Shown piece by piece: positions 32,646 to 41,764 of a stretch of 64,000 nucleotides of DNA (the stretch's first letter is position 1; every line of letters begins with the position of its first letter). Source of the DNA: an uncultured Oscillospiraceae bacterium (GTDB lineage Bacteria; Bacillota; Clostridia; Oscillospirales; Oscillospiraceae). The translations under genes and the position numbers were made by a program. The DNA is taken from NCBI GenBank assembly GCA_934631005.1, contig CAKTXA010000005.1:1-64000 (forward strand), read 5' to 3'. The notes beneath the pieces are model-generated. The model worked only from the letters and a program-made list of their open reading frames with translations. It was not told the DNA's origin and did not search any database.

Positions 32646-34025
32646 ATGGAGTATCTGGGCATTTCCTACGAGCTGCGCAACGTGCCGCAGCTGGAGCCGG
32701 ACTTTATCCCCTTTGCCGCCTGGGCGCGCGCGTATCTGCGCGGCGCGGGCGTGCCGGTAACGGTGGCGGTCGAGCGGGAGGGCGGCAAGGTGACCGTCCG
32801 CCGCACGCGCATCCACGGCACCGCCGCCCTGCAGGAGGCTGACCGGCAGTATCTGGAGCGGTATGTGAAGTTTTTGCTCTGGAGCGTGGGCGGCTGGCGC
32901 GTGTACATCTGCGGCGCGGACACGCTCGCCCGCGCGCTGCAGGCTGACTACGCCCCCGGCGGCGCGCGGGCATTTGACGTGCAGTTCATGCAGGACGTGT
33001 ACGAGCGCCCGTTTGAGATCGTGGTGTGCGCCGATGAGGCGCAGCTGCCGCAGGAGCATGACAGCGCCGTGCGCATCGGCGGCCACACCGACGGCTGCCG
33101 CATCGGCTTTGACGCCGGCGGCAGTGACCGCAAGGTCTCGGCCGTGGTGGATGGCAGGACCGTCTACTCCGAAGAGACCGTCTGGCACCCGAAGCTCTCG
33201 GCCGACCCGCAGTATCAGTACGAGGGCATCCTCGACTCGTTCCGCACGGCGGCGTCCAAAATGCCGCGGGTGGACGCCATCGGCGTCTCGTCCGCGGGCG
33301 TGTTCATCGGCAACAGCCCGATGGTCTCCTCGCTGTTTATCAAGGTCCCCCGCAGCCGCCGGGAGGAGGTCAAAACGATCTACGACCGCGCGGCGGCCGA
33401 GCTGGGCGCGCCCATCGTGGTGGCGAACGACGGCGACGTGACGGCGCTGGCAGGCTCCATGAGCCTGGGCGTGACGGGCGTGATGGGCCTGGCCATGGGC
33501 ACGAGCGAGGCCGTGGGATATGTGGACCGCGACGGCAGCGTCCTCGGCTGGTTCAACGAGCTCGCCTTCGCCCCCGTCGACCTGAACGCGGGCGCGGAGC
33601 GCGACGAATGGTCGGGCGATGTGGGCGTGGGGTGCAAATATTTTTCACAGGACGCCGTTTTGAAGCTCGCCCCCACCGCGGGCATCGCGCTGGACGGCAC
33701 GAAGCCCCTTGCCGAGCAGCTCAAGCAGGCGCAGGCGCTGATGGAGGCGGGCGACGTGCGTGCCGAGGCGATCTGGCGCACGATCGGCTGTTACCTCGCC
33801 CACACGCTGCGGCTGTACGCCGATTTTTATGACATTCGGCACCTTCTGGTGCTGGGCCGAGTCGTGTCCGGCCGCGGCGGCGAGGTGCTCATCGACGAGT
33901 GCCGCCGCGTGCTGCGGGAGGAATACCCGGAGCTGACGGACATCGAGGTCCTTCTGCCGGATGAAAAGACGCGCCGCGTCGGCCAGTCGGTGGCCGCGGC
34001 GAGCCTGCCGCAGCTGGGGAGGTGA
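32646..34025 (+). CDS. ROK-like sugar kinase-fold protein
   Basis: 459 aa. An N-terminal region of about 145 residues has no recognised domain. Then comes an actin-like ATPase: RIGFDAGGSDRKVSAVVDG (phosphate 1), DAIGVSSAGVFIGN, VVANDGDVTALAGSMSLG and GLAMGTSEAVGYVD. The usual ROK zinc motif (CxCGxxGC) is absent, so it is a divergent member. Placed directly before nagA, it may phosphorylate an amino sugar such as GlcNAc, or act as a sensor. The ATG at 32646 has a GGGAGGAA site. Confidence 0.7.
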   Translation: MEYLGISYELRNVPQLEPDFIPFAAWARAYLRGAGVPVTVAVEREGGKVTVRRTRIHGTAALQEADRQYLERYVKFLLWSVGGWRVYICGADTLARALQADYAPGGARAFDVQFMQDVYERPFEIVVCADEAQLPQEHDSAVRIGGHTDGCRIGFDAGGSDRKVSAVVDGRTVYSEETVWHPKLSADPQYQYEGILDSFRTAASKMPRVDAIGVSSAGVFIGNSPMVSSLFIKVPRSRREEVKTIYDRAAAELGAPIVVANDGDVTALAGSMSLGVTGVMGLAMGTSEAVGYVDRDGSVLGWFNELAFAPVDLNAGAERDEWSGDVGVGCKYFSQDAVLKLAPTAGIALDGTKPLAEQLKQAQALMEAGDVRAEAIWRTIGCYLAHTLRLYADFYDIRHLLVLGRVVSGRGGEVLIDECRRVLREEYPELTDIEVLLPDEKTRRVGQSVAAASLPQLGR

Positions 34026-34030
34026 GCGGG

Positions 34031-35155
34031 ATGCGCTATCAAAACGCGAACATTTTTGTGGACGATCATTTCGTTCACGGCAGCTTCACCGTCGAAAACG
34101 GTATTTTTACGGAAGTTTCTGAAAACCCGGACGGTGCGGGTGAGGATCTTGGCGGCGCGTATGTCATCCCGGGGCTCATCGACATCCACAACCACGGCAA
34201 CTCCGGCGCCGACTTCTCCGACGGCGACGACGAGGGGCTCCGGCGCATGGCGCGCTATCTGGCGCAAAACGGCGTGACGTCGTTCGCGCCGGCGTCCATG
34301 ACGCTGCCGTATGACGTGCTGGCGCGGGCGTTTTCGTCCGCCGCGCGGCTGAAGGCCGCCGCCCCGGCGGGCTGCGCCCATCTGATGGGCATTCAGATGG
34401 AGGGGCCGTTCTTTTCCGAAAAGAAAAAGGGCGCGCAGAACGCCGCCTATCTCCGCCTGCCGGACATCGGCGCGTTCCGCGCGCTGCAGGCGGGCTGCGG
34501 CGATCTTGTGCGCATCGTGGATGTTGCTCCGGAGCTGCCGGGCGCGGTGGAATTCACCCGCGCGGCAAGCGAGCACTGCACCGTGTCGGTCGCGCACACC
34601 GCGGCGACCTACGACGAAGCCGCGGCGGTGTTCGACGCGGGCGCGGCGCATCTGACGCATCTTTTTAACGCGATGCCGCCGCTGCATCACCGCGACCCCG
34701 GCCCCATCGGCGCGGCCGCGGAGCGGGCGGGCGTGCGCGCGGAGCTGATCTGCGACGGCATCCACGTCCACCCCAGCGCGGTGCGGCTGGCGTTCCGCCT
34801 GTTCGGGCGCGACCGCGTGTGCCTCATCTCCGACGCGCTGCGCTGCTGCGGGATGCCGGACGGGCAGTATACGCTCGGCGGGCAGGACGTGTTCCTCGCG
34901 GGCGGCGTAGCGCGGCTCGCCGACGGGACGATCGCGGGCTCGGCGACGAATCTGTATGATTGTATGCGCAACGCCGTGCGCTTCGGCATCGCCCGGGAGG
35001 ACGCCATCCTCGCCGCCACGCGGAACCCCGCGCGTGCGCTCGGCTGCGCGGACGTGTGCGGCGCGATCGCCGTGGGGCTGCGGGCGGATTTTGTGGTGTG
35101 TGACGCGGCGCTTTCCCGCCGCAAAGTTTACTTGGCAGGGAACGAATGCAAATGA
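34031..35155 (+). CDS. nagA: N-acetylglucosamine-6-phosphate deacetylase
   Basis: 374 aa from the ATG at 34031 (GGGGAGGTGAG site); a GTG at 34022 overlapping the previous stop is an alternative. Converts GlcNAc-6-P to GlcN-6-P. Amidohydrolase fold: GLIDIHNHGNSGADF (HxH), QMEGPFFSEKKKGAQN (metal Glu), SVAHTAATYDEA, LTHLFNAMPPLHHRDPG and CLISDAL (catalytic Asp). nagB is not in view. The link to the ROK-like gene suggests amino-sugar salvage from host glycans or wall turnover. Confidence 0.93.
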   Translation: MRYQNANIFVDDHFVHGSFTVENGIFTEVSENPDGAGEDLGGAYVIPGLIDIHNHGNSGADFSDGDDEGLRRMARYLAQNGVTSFAPASMTLPYDVLARAFSSAARLKAAAPAGCAHLMGIQMEGPFFSEKKKGAQNAAYLRLPDIGAFRALQAGCGDLVRIVDVAPELPGAVEFTRAASEHCTVSVAHTAATYDEAAAVFDAGAAHLTHLFNAMPPLHHRDPGPIGAAAERAGVRAELICDGIHVHPSAVRLAFRLFGRDRVCLISDALRCCGMPDGQYTLGGQDVFLAGGVARLADGTIAGSATNLYDCMRNAVRFGIAREDAILAATRNPARALGCADVCGAIAVGLRADFVVCDAALSRRKVYLAGNECK

Positions 35156-36903
35156 AAAGAGAAAAACAGGGCGGCTCGGTCAGGCCCCTGCTGCCCTATC
35201 TGCGGGAATATCGCAGGGAAAGTGTGCTCGGCCCGGCGTTCAAGCTGCTGGAGGCGAGCTTTGAGCTGATCGTGCCGCTCATCGTGGCGCGCATCACCGA
35301 CGAGGGCATCCGCACCGGCGACACGGGCTACATCCTGCGCCAGTGCGGCATCCTGCTGCTGCTGGGGCTATTGGGGCTGGCGGCGTCGGTCACGGCGCAG
35401 TATTTTGCCGCCAGGGCCTCCTGCGGCTTTGCCGCGCGGCTGCGCAGCGCATTGTTTTCGCACATCGGCACGCTCAGCTATGAAGACCTTGACAGGCTCG
35501 GCAAGTCGTCGCTGCTCACGCGCATGACGAGCGACATGAACCAGGTGCAGACGGGCCTGAACCTCACGCTGCGGCTGCTGCTGCGCTCGCCGTTCGTGGT
35601 GTTCGGCGCGATGCTCATGGCCTTTACGGTGGACGCGCGGCTGGCGCTCATTTTTGTCGGCGCGATCGCGGCGCTGTTTGCCGTGGTGTTCGGCGTGATG
35701 CTCACGTGCATCCCGCTCTACCGCCGCGTGCAGGAGCGGCTGGACGGCGTGACCGACCGCGTGCGCGAAAACCTCGCGGGCGTGCGCGTGCTGCGCGCGT
35801 TTTTGAAGGAGGACGGGCAGGTCGCCGCGTTCTCCGGCGATACCGGGCGGCTGTACGGCGCGCAGACGTTCGTCGGGCGCATCTCGGCGCTTCTCAATCC
35901 GCTGACGTATGTCATCGTGAACATCGCCATCGTCCTGCTCGTGCGCGGCGGCGCACTGCGCGTGCAGAGCGGCAACCTCACGCAGGGACAGCTGATCGCG
36001 CTGTATAACTATCTGTCGCAGATCCTCATCGAGCTCATCAAGCTCGCGAACCTCATCCTCACCATCACGCGCTCGCTCGCGTGCGCGCGGCGCATCCAGT
36101 CGGTGCTCTCCATCGAGCCGTCCATGCGCTACGGCGCGGAGGCCGCCGACCCGGTGCGCTTCGGCGCGATCGAGTTTGACCACGTCAGCCTGCGTTATCC
36201 CGGCGCGGCGGGCGACGCGCTGGAGGATGTGAGCTTCCGCGTATCGCCGGGGCAGACGCTCGGCGTCATCGGCGGCACGGGCAGCGGCAAAACGACGCTG
36301 GCGAATCTCGTCGCCCGCTTCTACGACCCGACCTCCGGCGAAGTCCTGCTCGGCGGGCGCGACGCGCGCGACTACGCGCAGGACGCGCTTCGCGGCGCGA
36401 TCGGCGTGGTGCCGCAGAAGGCGGCGCTGTTCTCCGGCACGCTGCGCGAAAACCTCCGCTGGGGGAGCGAAGCTGCCGACGACGAGGCGCTGTATGCCGC
36501 GCTGGAGACAGCACAGGCGCTGCCGTTCGTGCAGGAGAAGCCCGGTGGGCTCGATTTTGTGCTGGAGCAGGGCGGGCGCAACCTCTCCGGCGGGCAGAAG
36601 CAGCGGCTTTGCATCGCCCGCGCGCTCGCGGCGCACCCGCGCATCCTCATTCTGGACGACAGCGCGTCCGCGCTGGACTTTGCCACCGACGCCGCGCTGC
36701 GCAAGGCGCTGCGGAGCCTTCCCGACGGGCAGACGACCGTCATCATCTCGCAGCGCACCGCGTCCATCCGCCACGCCGACTGCATCCTCGTGCTCGACGG
36801 CGGCAGGCTGGTCGGCGCGGGGCGGCACGACGAGCTGCTGAGGTCCTGCCCCGTCTACCGCGAGATCCACGAATCCCAGTTCAAAAAGGAGGCGGCGCAA
36901 TGA
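35152..36903 (+). CDS. ABC exporter subunit, degenerate-site half (heterodimer A)
   Basis: 583 aa: six-span type IV exporter domain (about 15-310) then an ATPase. Walker A IGGTGSGKTTLAN, signature RNLSGGQKQRLCIARAL and Walker B ILILDDSASALDF, where Asp replaces the catalytic Glu. This is the pattern of TM287/BmrC-type subunits with a non-hydrolytic site. The start is ATG 35152, overlapping nagA's stop (ATGA); ATG 35146 is an alternative. The partner follows with another ATGA overlap. Confidence 0.9.
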   Translation: MKREKQGGSVRPLLPYLREYRRESVLGPAFKLLEASFELIVPLIVARITDEGIRTGDTGYILRQCGILLLLGLLGLAASVTAQYFAARASCGFAARLRSALFSHIGTLSYEDLDRLGKSSLLTRMTSDMNQVQTGLNLTLRLLLRSPFVVFGAMLMAFTVDARLALIFVGAIAALFAVVFGVMLTCIPLYRRVQERLDGVTDRVRENLAGVRVLRAFLKEDGQVAAFSGDTGRLYGAQTFVGRISALLNPLTYVIVNIAIVLLVRGGALRVQSGNLTQGQLIALYNYLSQILIELIKLANLILTITRSLACARRIQSVLSIEPSMRYGAEAADPVRFGAIEFDHVSLRYPGAAGDALEDVSFRVSPGQTLGVIGGTGSGKTTLANLVARFYDPTSGEVLLGGRDARDYAQDALRGAIGVVPQKAALFSGTLRENLRWGSEAADDEALYAALETAQALPFVQEKPGGLDFVLEQGGRNLSGGQKQRLCIARALAAHPRILILDDSASALDFATDAALRKALRSLPDGQTTVIISQRTASIRHADCILVLDGGRLVGAGRHDELLRSCPVYREIHESQFKKEAAQ

Positions 36904-38639
36904 AAAAGACAGCCTCCAAGGGCACGCTCCTGCGTGTGTTAAAGCTGCTGCGCGGCAGCGGCTGGCAGCTCGTGCTGGCGCTCATTTTGTCGGCGGCGAA
37001 TGTGGCGGGCACGCTCTATGTTCCCATCGCGGTCGGCCGCGCCATCGACTGCATCGTCGCCCCCGGGCAGGTGGATCTTGCCGCGGCGGCGCGGGCGCTG
37101 GCCGGTGCGGCGGCAGCTGCCGCGGGCGCGGCGGCGCTGCAGTGGTGCATCAGTGATCTTTTTAACCGCATGGCCTTTTCCGCCGTGCGCGATGTGCGCC
37201 GGCAGGCGTTCTCGAAGCTCCAGCGGCTGCCTCTGTCGTATCTGGACGCGCACCCGTCCGGCGATACGCTCAGCCGCATCATCGCCGACGCCGACCAGCT
37301 CTCGGACGGACTGGTGCTCGGTTTTTCGCAGTTCTTTACCGGCGTTCTGACCATCCTCTGCACGCTCGTCATCATGCTCCGCCTGAGCTGGCGCATCGCG
37401 CTGGTGGTCGTGCTGCTCACGCCGCTGTCGCTGTTCGCGGCAAAATTCATCACCGGGCGGACGAAAAAGCTCTTCACGGCGCAGTCGCGCCTGCGCGGGC
37501 AGCAGACGGCGTATCTCGAGGAGATGGTCGGCGAACAGAAGCTCGTCCGCGCGTTCGGCATGGAGCGGCGCGCCGCCGCCCGCTTTGACGAGGAAAACGA
37601 CCGCCTGCGCGAAGCGTCCCTGCAGGCTACGTTCTACTCCTCGCTCACGAACCCCGTCACGCGCTTTGTAAACGCCATGGTCTACGCGGGCGTGGCGCTC
37701 GTGGGCGCGCTGAGCGCCGCGGGCGGCGCGGTCACGGTGGGCACGCTCACGGTGTTCCTCAGCTACGCAAACCAGTATACGCGGCCCTTTAACGAAATTT
37801 CCGGCGTCATCGCGGAGCTTCAGAACGCGCTGGCCTGTGCCGCGCGGCTGTTTGAGCTGCTGGACGCGCCGGACGAGACGGCGGACACTAACGCGCAGCT
37901 CCCCGCGCCCGTGGCGGGCGGCGTGCAACTGCGGGATGTGTCGTTCCGCTACGTGCCGGAGCGGCCGCTCATCGAGCATCTGCAGCTGGACGTGCAGCCC
38001 GGCCAGCGCGTGGCCATCGTCGGCCCCACGGGCTGCGGCAAAACGACGCTCATCAACCTCCTCATGCGCTTTTACGACGTAAACGGCGGCGCGATCTGTG
38101 TGGACGGGACGGATATTTACACCGTCTCGCGCAAAAGCCTTCGCGCGCAGTACGGCATGGTGCTGCAGGAGACGTGGCTGTCGGGCGGGACGGTGCGCGA
38201 AAACCTCACCATGGGCGCGCCGGACGCGACGGATGACGAGCTGCGGCAGGCCGCACAGGCGTGCTATGCCGACGAGTTCATCCGCAAGCTGCCGCAGGGG
38301 TATGACACGCCGCTTGCCGGGGGCGTGAGCCTGTCGCAGGGCCAGCGGCAGCTGCTGTGCATCACGCGCGTGATGCTGGCAAAGCCGCCCATGCTCATTC
38401 TGGACGAGGCCACCAGCTCCATCGACACGCGCACCGAGCGCAAGGTGCAGTCGGCCTTTGCCGCGCTCATGCAGGGCCGGACGAGCTTTATCGTGGCCCA
38501 CCGCCTGTCCACCATCCGCGAAGCGGACGTCATCCTCGTCATGCGCGACGGCCACATCATCGAGCAGGGCAAGCACGACGAGCTGCTTGCCAAAAACGGC
38601 TTCTACGCCAAACTCTACAACAGCCAGTTCGAGACATAA
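36900..38639 (+). CDS. ABC exporter subunit, catalytic half (heterodimer B)
   Basis: 579 aa, six-span exporter domain plus ATPase. Walker A VGPTGCGKTTLIN, altered signature VSLSQGQRQLLCITRV and canonical Walker B MLILDEATSSIDTRTE. This complements the first subunit as in TM287/288 and BmrCD heterodimers, where LSQGQ and the DE motif occur together. Likely exports a drug, lipid or peptide. Its place behind nagA may reflect simple co-transcription. Confidence 0.9.
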   Translation: MKKTASKGTLLRVLKLLRGSGWQLVLALILSAANVAGTLYVPIAVGRAIDCIVAPGQVDLAAAARALAGAAAAAAGAAALQWCISDLFNRMAFSAVRDVRRQAFSKLQRLPLSYLDAHPSGDTLSRIIADADQLSDGLVLGFSQFFTGVLTILCTLVIMLRLSWRIALVVVLLTPLSLFAAKFITGRTKKLFTAQSRLRGQQTAYLEEMVGEQKLVRAFGMERRAAARFDEENDRLREASLQATFYSSLTNPVTRFVNAMVYAGVALVGALSAAGGAVTVGTLTVFLSYANQYTRPFNEISGVIAELQNALACAARLFELLDAPDETADTNAQLPAPVAGGVQLRDVSFRYVPERPLIEHLQLDVQPGQRVAIVGPTGCGKTTLINLLMRFYDVNGGAICVDGTDIYTVSRKSLRAQYGMVLQETWLSGGTVRENLTMGAPDATDDELRQAAQACYADEFIRKLPQGYDTPLAGGVSLSQGQRQLLCITRVMLAKPPMLILDEATSSIDTRTERKVQSAFAALMQGRTSFIVAHRLSTIREADVILVMRDGHIIEQGKHDELLAKNGFYAKLYNSQFET

Positions 38640-38641
38640 AA

Positions 38642-38740
38642 AACGTGCCTGCCAAGTATGGCAGGCACATTTTTATACGCTCACAGGCCGACTTTTCAGC
38701 CGCGGGCACGTTTTTTTGCGCTCAGAGGTCGGCTTTTTCG
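38642..38740. terminator. Terminator and small duplication between convergent ABC genes
   Basis: GTGCCTGCC-aagtat-GGCAGGCAC then ATTTTTA (38645-38674) ends the exporter operon. The following bases (about 38662-38700 and 38703-38745) are an imperfect 41-bp tandem duplication that includes the 3' end of the leftward permease gene. Confidence 0.7.
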
Positions 38741-39366
38741 AATCTGGCGGCGGAAATCTTCGCGGCCAGAACGGTCAGTCCGGCGTAGATCGCCAGACCG
38801 CCGAGCAGCACCGGCAGCTGCTGCAGCTGGCCTGCGATGTCGTAGCGCTCGCAGACCGTTTTCATATACGGCACGATGTGCTCCAGCACCTCCAGCACGC
38901 AGATGCCCAAAAACATCACGATGCTCGAGAGGACGAACGGCTTTCCGAGGTCGTAGCCGTTTTTGTAGTGCATGGGCAGGAACACAAGGTTGAACGCGCC
39001 CAGCAGCACCGCGCCGAAGCCGAGGAACGCGCAGTTGGCCTCGATGCCGACGGCGTTCTGGATGCCGTAGCCCGCGCGGATGCACAGAAACGGCACGCAG
39101 CACAGCAGCTGCAAAAGCTCCAGTTGCGCCACGGTCCACACGCGGGCATACACCATCTGCCGCTTGCCGACCGGCAGCAGGAGCATATAGCTGACGTCGC
39201 GATTCTCCCGCGCCGACTGGAAAAACAGGAAAATGCCGAGCGTGGTGTAGAAAAACGTCACATAATACGGATAGCTCGGCACGAGCACCAGCGCGCTCAG
39301 CGCCAGAAACACCAGCGGCACCGGCGTCATCGCGAGCTTCCATTCCTTTTGCATCAGAGCCTTCAT
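38722..39366 (-). CDS. ABC-2 type permease subunit
   Basis: 214 aa, about six membrane spans, with the start MKALMQKEWKLAMTPVPLVF typical of small ABC-2 permeases (ABC2_membrane_5-like). Partner of the ATPase immediately upstream (ATGA overlap). Probably exports or confers immunity to an unknown small molecule or peptide. Confidence 0.85.
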   Translation of the reverse strand: MKALMQKEWKLAMTPVPLVFLALSALVLVPSYPYYVTFFYTTLGIFLFFQSARENRDVSYMLLLPVGKRQMVYARVWTVAQLELLQLLCCVPFLCIRAGYGIQNAVGIEANCAFLGFGAVLLGAFNLVFLPMHYKNGYDLGKPFVLSSIVMFLGICVLEVLEHIVPYMKTVCERYDIAGQLQQLPVLLGGLAIYAGLTVLAAKISAARFEKADL

Positions 39367-40211
39367 GCCTCCGCCTCCCGTTCCAGAAATACCATCAGCT
39401 CTTCAAGCGTGGCCGGGCGCACGGCGCAGCCTGCCGCCGCGGCGGCGCCCTGCGCGGGCAGCAGGCCCTCAAATTCGCCCCGGTGCTCGCGGCAGCCGGT
39501 CATCGCGGCGTCCAGCGCCGCCGTGCGCTGCGCGGACGGGCCCTTTACCACGCGCCACTGCGCGAGAAGATCTTCCCGTGTGCCGCCCAGCCGCACGCGG
39601 CCGTTTTGCAGATACGTGATGGTGTCGGCGCATTTTTCAAGGTCGGACGTGATGTGCGTGGAAAACAGGATGGCCGTGCCGCGCTCCGCGAGCGTCAAAA
39701 ACAGCTCCAGCAGATCGTCGCGCGAGACGGGGTCCAGCCCCGACGTCGGCTCATCCAGGATCAGCAGCTCCGCCCGGTGCGACAGCGCCAGCGCCAGCTG
39801 GAACTTCACCTTCATGCCCTCCGACAGCTCGCTCACGCGCTTATTTTCGTCCAGCGAGAACCTGCGCAGGCAGTCGCGGTACGCCGCCTCGTCCCAGTCC
39901 GGGTAGAACGCGCGCGTCACGGCCGCCAGCTGCCGCAGGCGCTTTTTGGGGTAATACCCCGCCGTGCCGGACACATAGCCGAGCTTTTTGCGGATGTCCA
40001 GCTCGTGCGTGTCCATGTCCATGCCGAGCAGCGTGATCTTGCCTGCGTCGGGGTGCACGATGTGCAGCAGCGACTTGAGCGTGGTCGTTTTGCCCGCGCC
40101 GTTGCGCCCGATCAGTCCCATGATCGTGCCGGGCTGCATGGAAAACGAGACGTTTTCCAGCGAAAACGCGGGGTAGCGCTTGCAAAGCCCCTCAACCTTC
40201 AGAATTTCCAT
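39363..40211 (-). CDS. ABC transporter ATP-binding protein (CcmA/BcrA type)
   Basis: 282 aa. Walker A GLIGRNGAGKTTTLKSLL, Q-loop region GYVSGTAGYYP, signature VSELSEGMKVKFQLALAL, Walker B LLILDEPTSGLDP and H-loop STHITSDLEKCA. The Ala-rich C-terminal 60 residues are unassigned. Overlaps the AbrB-like gene by 20 nt. Confidence 0.9.
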   Translation of the reverse strand: MEILKVEGLCKRYPAFSLENVSFSMQPGTIMGLIGRNGAGKTTTLKSLLHIVHPDAGKITLLGMDMDTHELDIRKKLGYVSGTAGYYPKKRLRQLAAVTRAFYPDWDEAAYRDCLRRFSLDENKRVSELSEGMKVKFQLALALSHRAELLILDEPTSGLDPVSRDDLLELFLTLAERGTAILFSTHITSDLEKCADTITYLQNGRVRLGGTREDLLAQWRVVKGPSAQRTAALDAAMTGCREHRGEFEGLLPAQGAAAAAGCAVRPATLEELMVFLEREAEA

Positions 40212-40428
40212 CGTCCTGCTCCTTTGCCATGTCCCACAGCCGCTCCGGCGCGGCGAGCGAGGCCTCGCTCACCAGCGCGATGCCGCGCTTTTTGTCGGCC
40301 ATCAGCAGCAGCTGATCGCCCGGCTGAATGCCGAACAGCTCCCGCGCCCCCTTGGGGATCACGATCTGCCCCTTTTCGCCGACTTTGACGATGCTTAAAA
40401 ATTTGCCCTTCGGATATTGCAGTGCCAT
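40192..40428 (-). CDS. AbrB/SpoVT-like DNA-binding regulator
   Basis: 78 aa. Swapped-hairpin AbrB domain: SIVKVGEKGQIVIPKGAREL, FGIQPGDQLLLMADKKRGI. Likely autoregulates the following ABC transporter. Two direct repeats, AGTATAAC (plus strand 40453-40460 and 40472-40479), overlap and follow its promoter. Confidence 0.88.
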   Translation of the reverse strand: MALQYPKGKFLSIVKVGEKGQIVIPKGARELFGIQPGDQLLLMADKKRGIALVSEASLAAPERLWDMAKEQDDGNSEG

Positions 40429-40452
40429 AGAATGCCCTCCAATCGTGTGAAC

Positions 40453-40499
40453 AGTATAACTTTTCCTACATAGTATAACACCGCCTACGAAAAAGTCAA
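40453..40499 (-). promoter_or_regulatory. Promoter and repeat operator of the AbrB-ABC operon
   Basis: Minus strand: TTGACT, 16-bp spacer, TATACT (40472-40499). GTTATACT occurs at the -10 and again 19 bp downstream, a likely AbrB-like operator pair. Confidence 0.65.
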
Positions 40500-40507
40500 G
40501 CGCCGCA

Positions 40508-40540
40508 CAAAAAATCGCGGCAGACCGAGGTCTGCCGCGA
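40508..40540 (-). terminator. Terminator of the NodB-like secreted protein
   Basis: TCGCGGCAGAC-ctcg-GTCTGCCGCGA on the minus strand followed by TTTTTT. Confidence 0.85.
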
Positions 40541-40582
40541 AGCGGTTTTCACTTTTTCAAGCGTGCCAAAATTTCTGGTGCG

Positions 40583-41644
40583 CTATTCGATGGGCGACGT
40601 TTCGCGCAGAAGCTGCGGCGCCGCGCCCACGTAGTCCAGATCATCCAGCACGCCGGCAAGGTCGCCGGCGCAGACGAACAGGCGCTGCGCCTGCGGCTGC
40701 TCCACCAGCTCCGTCGCGCTCTGCTCGCCCGTGGGGCGGGTGAAGACGCGATAGCCTGTGACGCCCTGCGCCTGTTCGGCGGTGAGCAGGGCGAGCACCG
40801 TTTTTGTGTGCAGCACGGCGGCAAGGGCGCTATTTGCTTCGTGCAGCGCCGCCGCCACGTCCGGCGTGCCGTCCTCCACGCTCAGCCCCAGCGTGTGCCC
40901 CGCCGCGAGGATGCGGCAGGCGAGCAGCGGGTCGGCCTCCAGCTCCGCCGCCGTCAGGAAAAACGCCGCGGTCAGCTCCCGCTCCCGCAAAAGCTCCAGC
41001 GCGCTCTCCATCTGCGCCGCGTTCGTGATGGCCAGATACACCGGCACCAGCTCCTGCGGCTCGTCGTCCTCCGGCGTCTGCGGGCGCGGATCGGCCTGCG
41101 TGCCGCCGCCGGGCGTCTGCTCCTGTTCATGGGTCTGGATGCGGTAGGCGATCAGGTTTTCGGCCTTCTGCAAGAACATCTCGTCGTCGTAAATTTCGCT
41201 CCCCGTCGTAAAGCGCAGCACGGGGCAGCCGCTCTGGCTGGTGAGCATACTGTAGCTCAGCCCAAAATGTCCCGCGCACACCGCGAGCGGAATGTACAGA
41301 AGCCCGCTCTTGTAGATCGTGAGCGCGTCGCTGACATTGCCGTTTTCGTCGGTCATCTGGTCCTTGTCGATGTCAAAGACGAGGCGCTTGGCGCGCGTAA
41401 AGAGCACGAGCGTCTGCTCCGATGCGTTATACGCCTGCGCCACGCCGCCCGGCGCGGCGTCAAACACGGTGTAGGGCACATACAGGCCTGTGGCCGCGTA
41501 GTGCGGCTTGGCGCCCACGATGGTGAGGGGGATGGAGTCGTTCACGGCCACGAAAAACAGATCGTCCGCCGCCCCGGCCGCGGGCAGCGTCAGCCCCAGC
41601 AGCAGCAAAAGCGCCAGCGCGCCCGCAAGCAGCCGTTTTTTCAT
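40583..41644 (-). CDS. Secreted protein with copper-amine-oxidase-like N-domain and degenerate NodB-like domain
   Basis: 353 aa. Signal peptide MKKRLLAGALALLLLLGL..AAGA. Residues 30-165 look like the beta-rich Cu_amine_oxidN1 surface domain. After a Pro/Gln-rich linker, the C-terminal 160 residues recall a polysaccharide deacetylase: ELTAAFFLTAAELEADPLLA matches the TATFFLTG strand and AAGHTLGLSVEDG matches EGHEIGNHT. The metal His residues are missing, so it is probably non-catalytic. The ATG at 41644 has an AGGGGG site. Confidence 0.65.
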   Translation of the reverse strand: MKKRLLAGALALLLLLGLTLPAAGAADDLFFVAVNDSIPLTIVGAKPHYAATGLYVPYTVFDAAPGGVAQAYNASEQTLVLFTRAKRLVFDIDKDQMTDENGNVSDALTIYKSGLLYIPLAVCAGHFGLSYSMLTSQSGCPVLRFTTGSEIYDDEMFLQKAENLIAYRIQTHEQEQTPGGGTQADPRPQTPEDDEPQELVPVYLAITNAAQMESALELLRERELTAAFFLTAAELEADPLLACRILAAGHTLGLSVEDGTPDVAAALHEANSALAAVLHTKTVLALLTAEQAQGVTGYRVFTRPTGEQSATELVEQPQAQRLFVCAGDLAGVLDDLDYVGAAPQLLRETSPIE

Positions 41645-41676
41645 ACGATCACGCCCCCTTTCCGTAGCTTTTGACC

Positions 41677-41735
41677 ATTCTACCACAAAAAAACGTCCGC
41701 TTCAAGTTGCCGCGCGGCACGGAGTATGGTATACT
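41677..41735. promoter_or_regulatory. Back-to-back promoters for the NodB-like gene and dCMP deaminase
   Basis: Minus strand TTGAAG-17-TAGAAT (41677-41705) and plus strand TTGCCG-17-TATACT (41707-41735). The -35 boxes are one base apart. Confidence 0.65.
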
Positions 41736-41764
41736 GAAAAAAACGTCTTTTCGGGAGGGGCACC

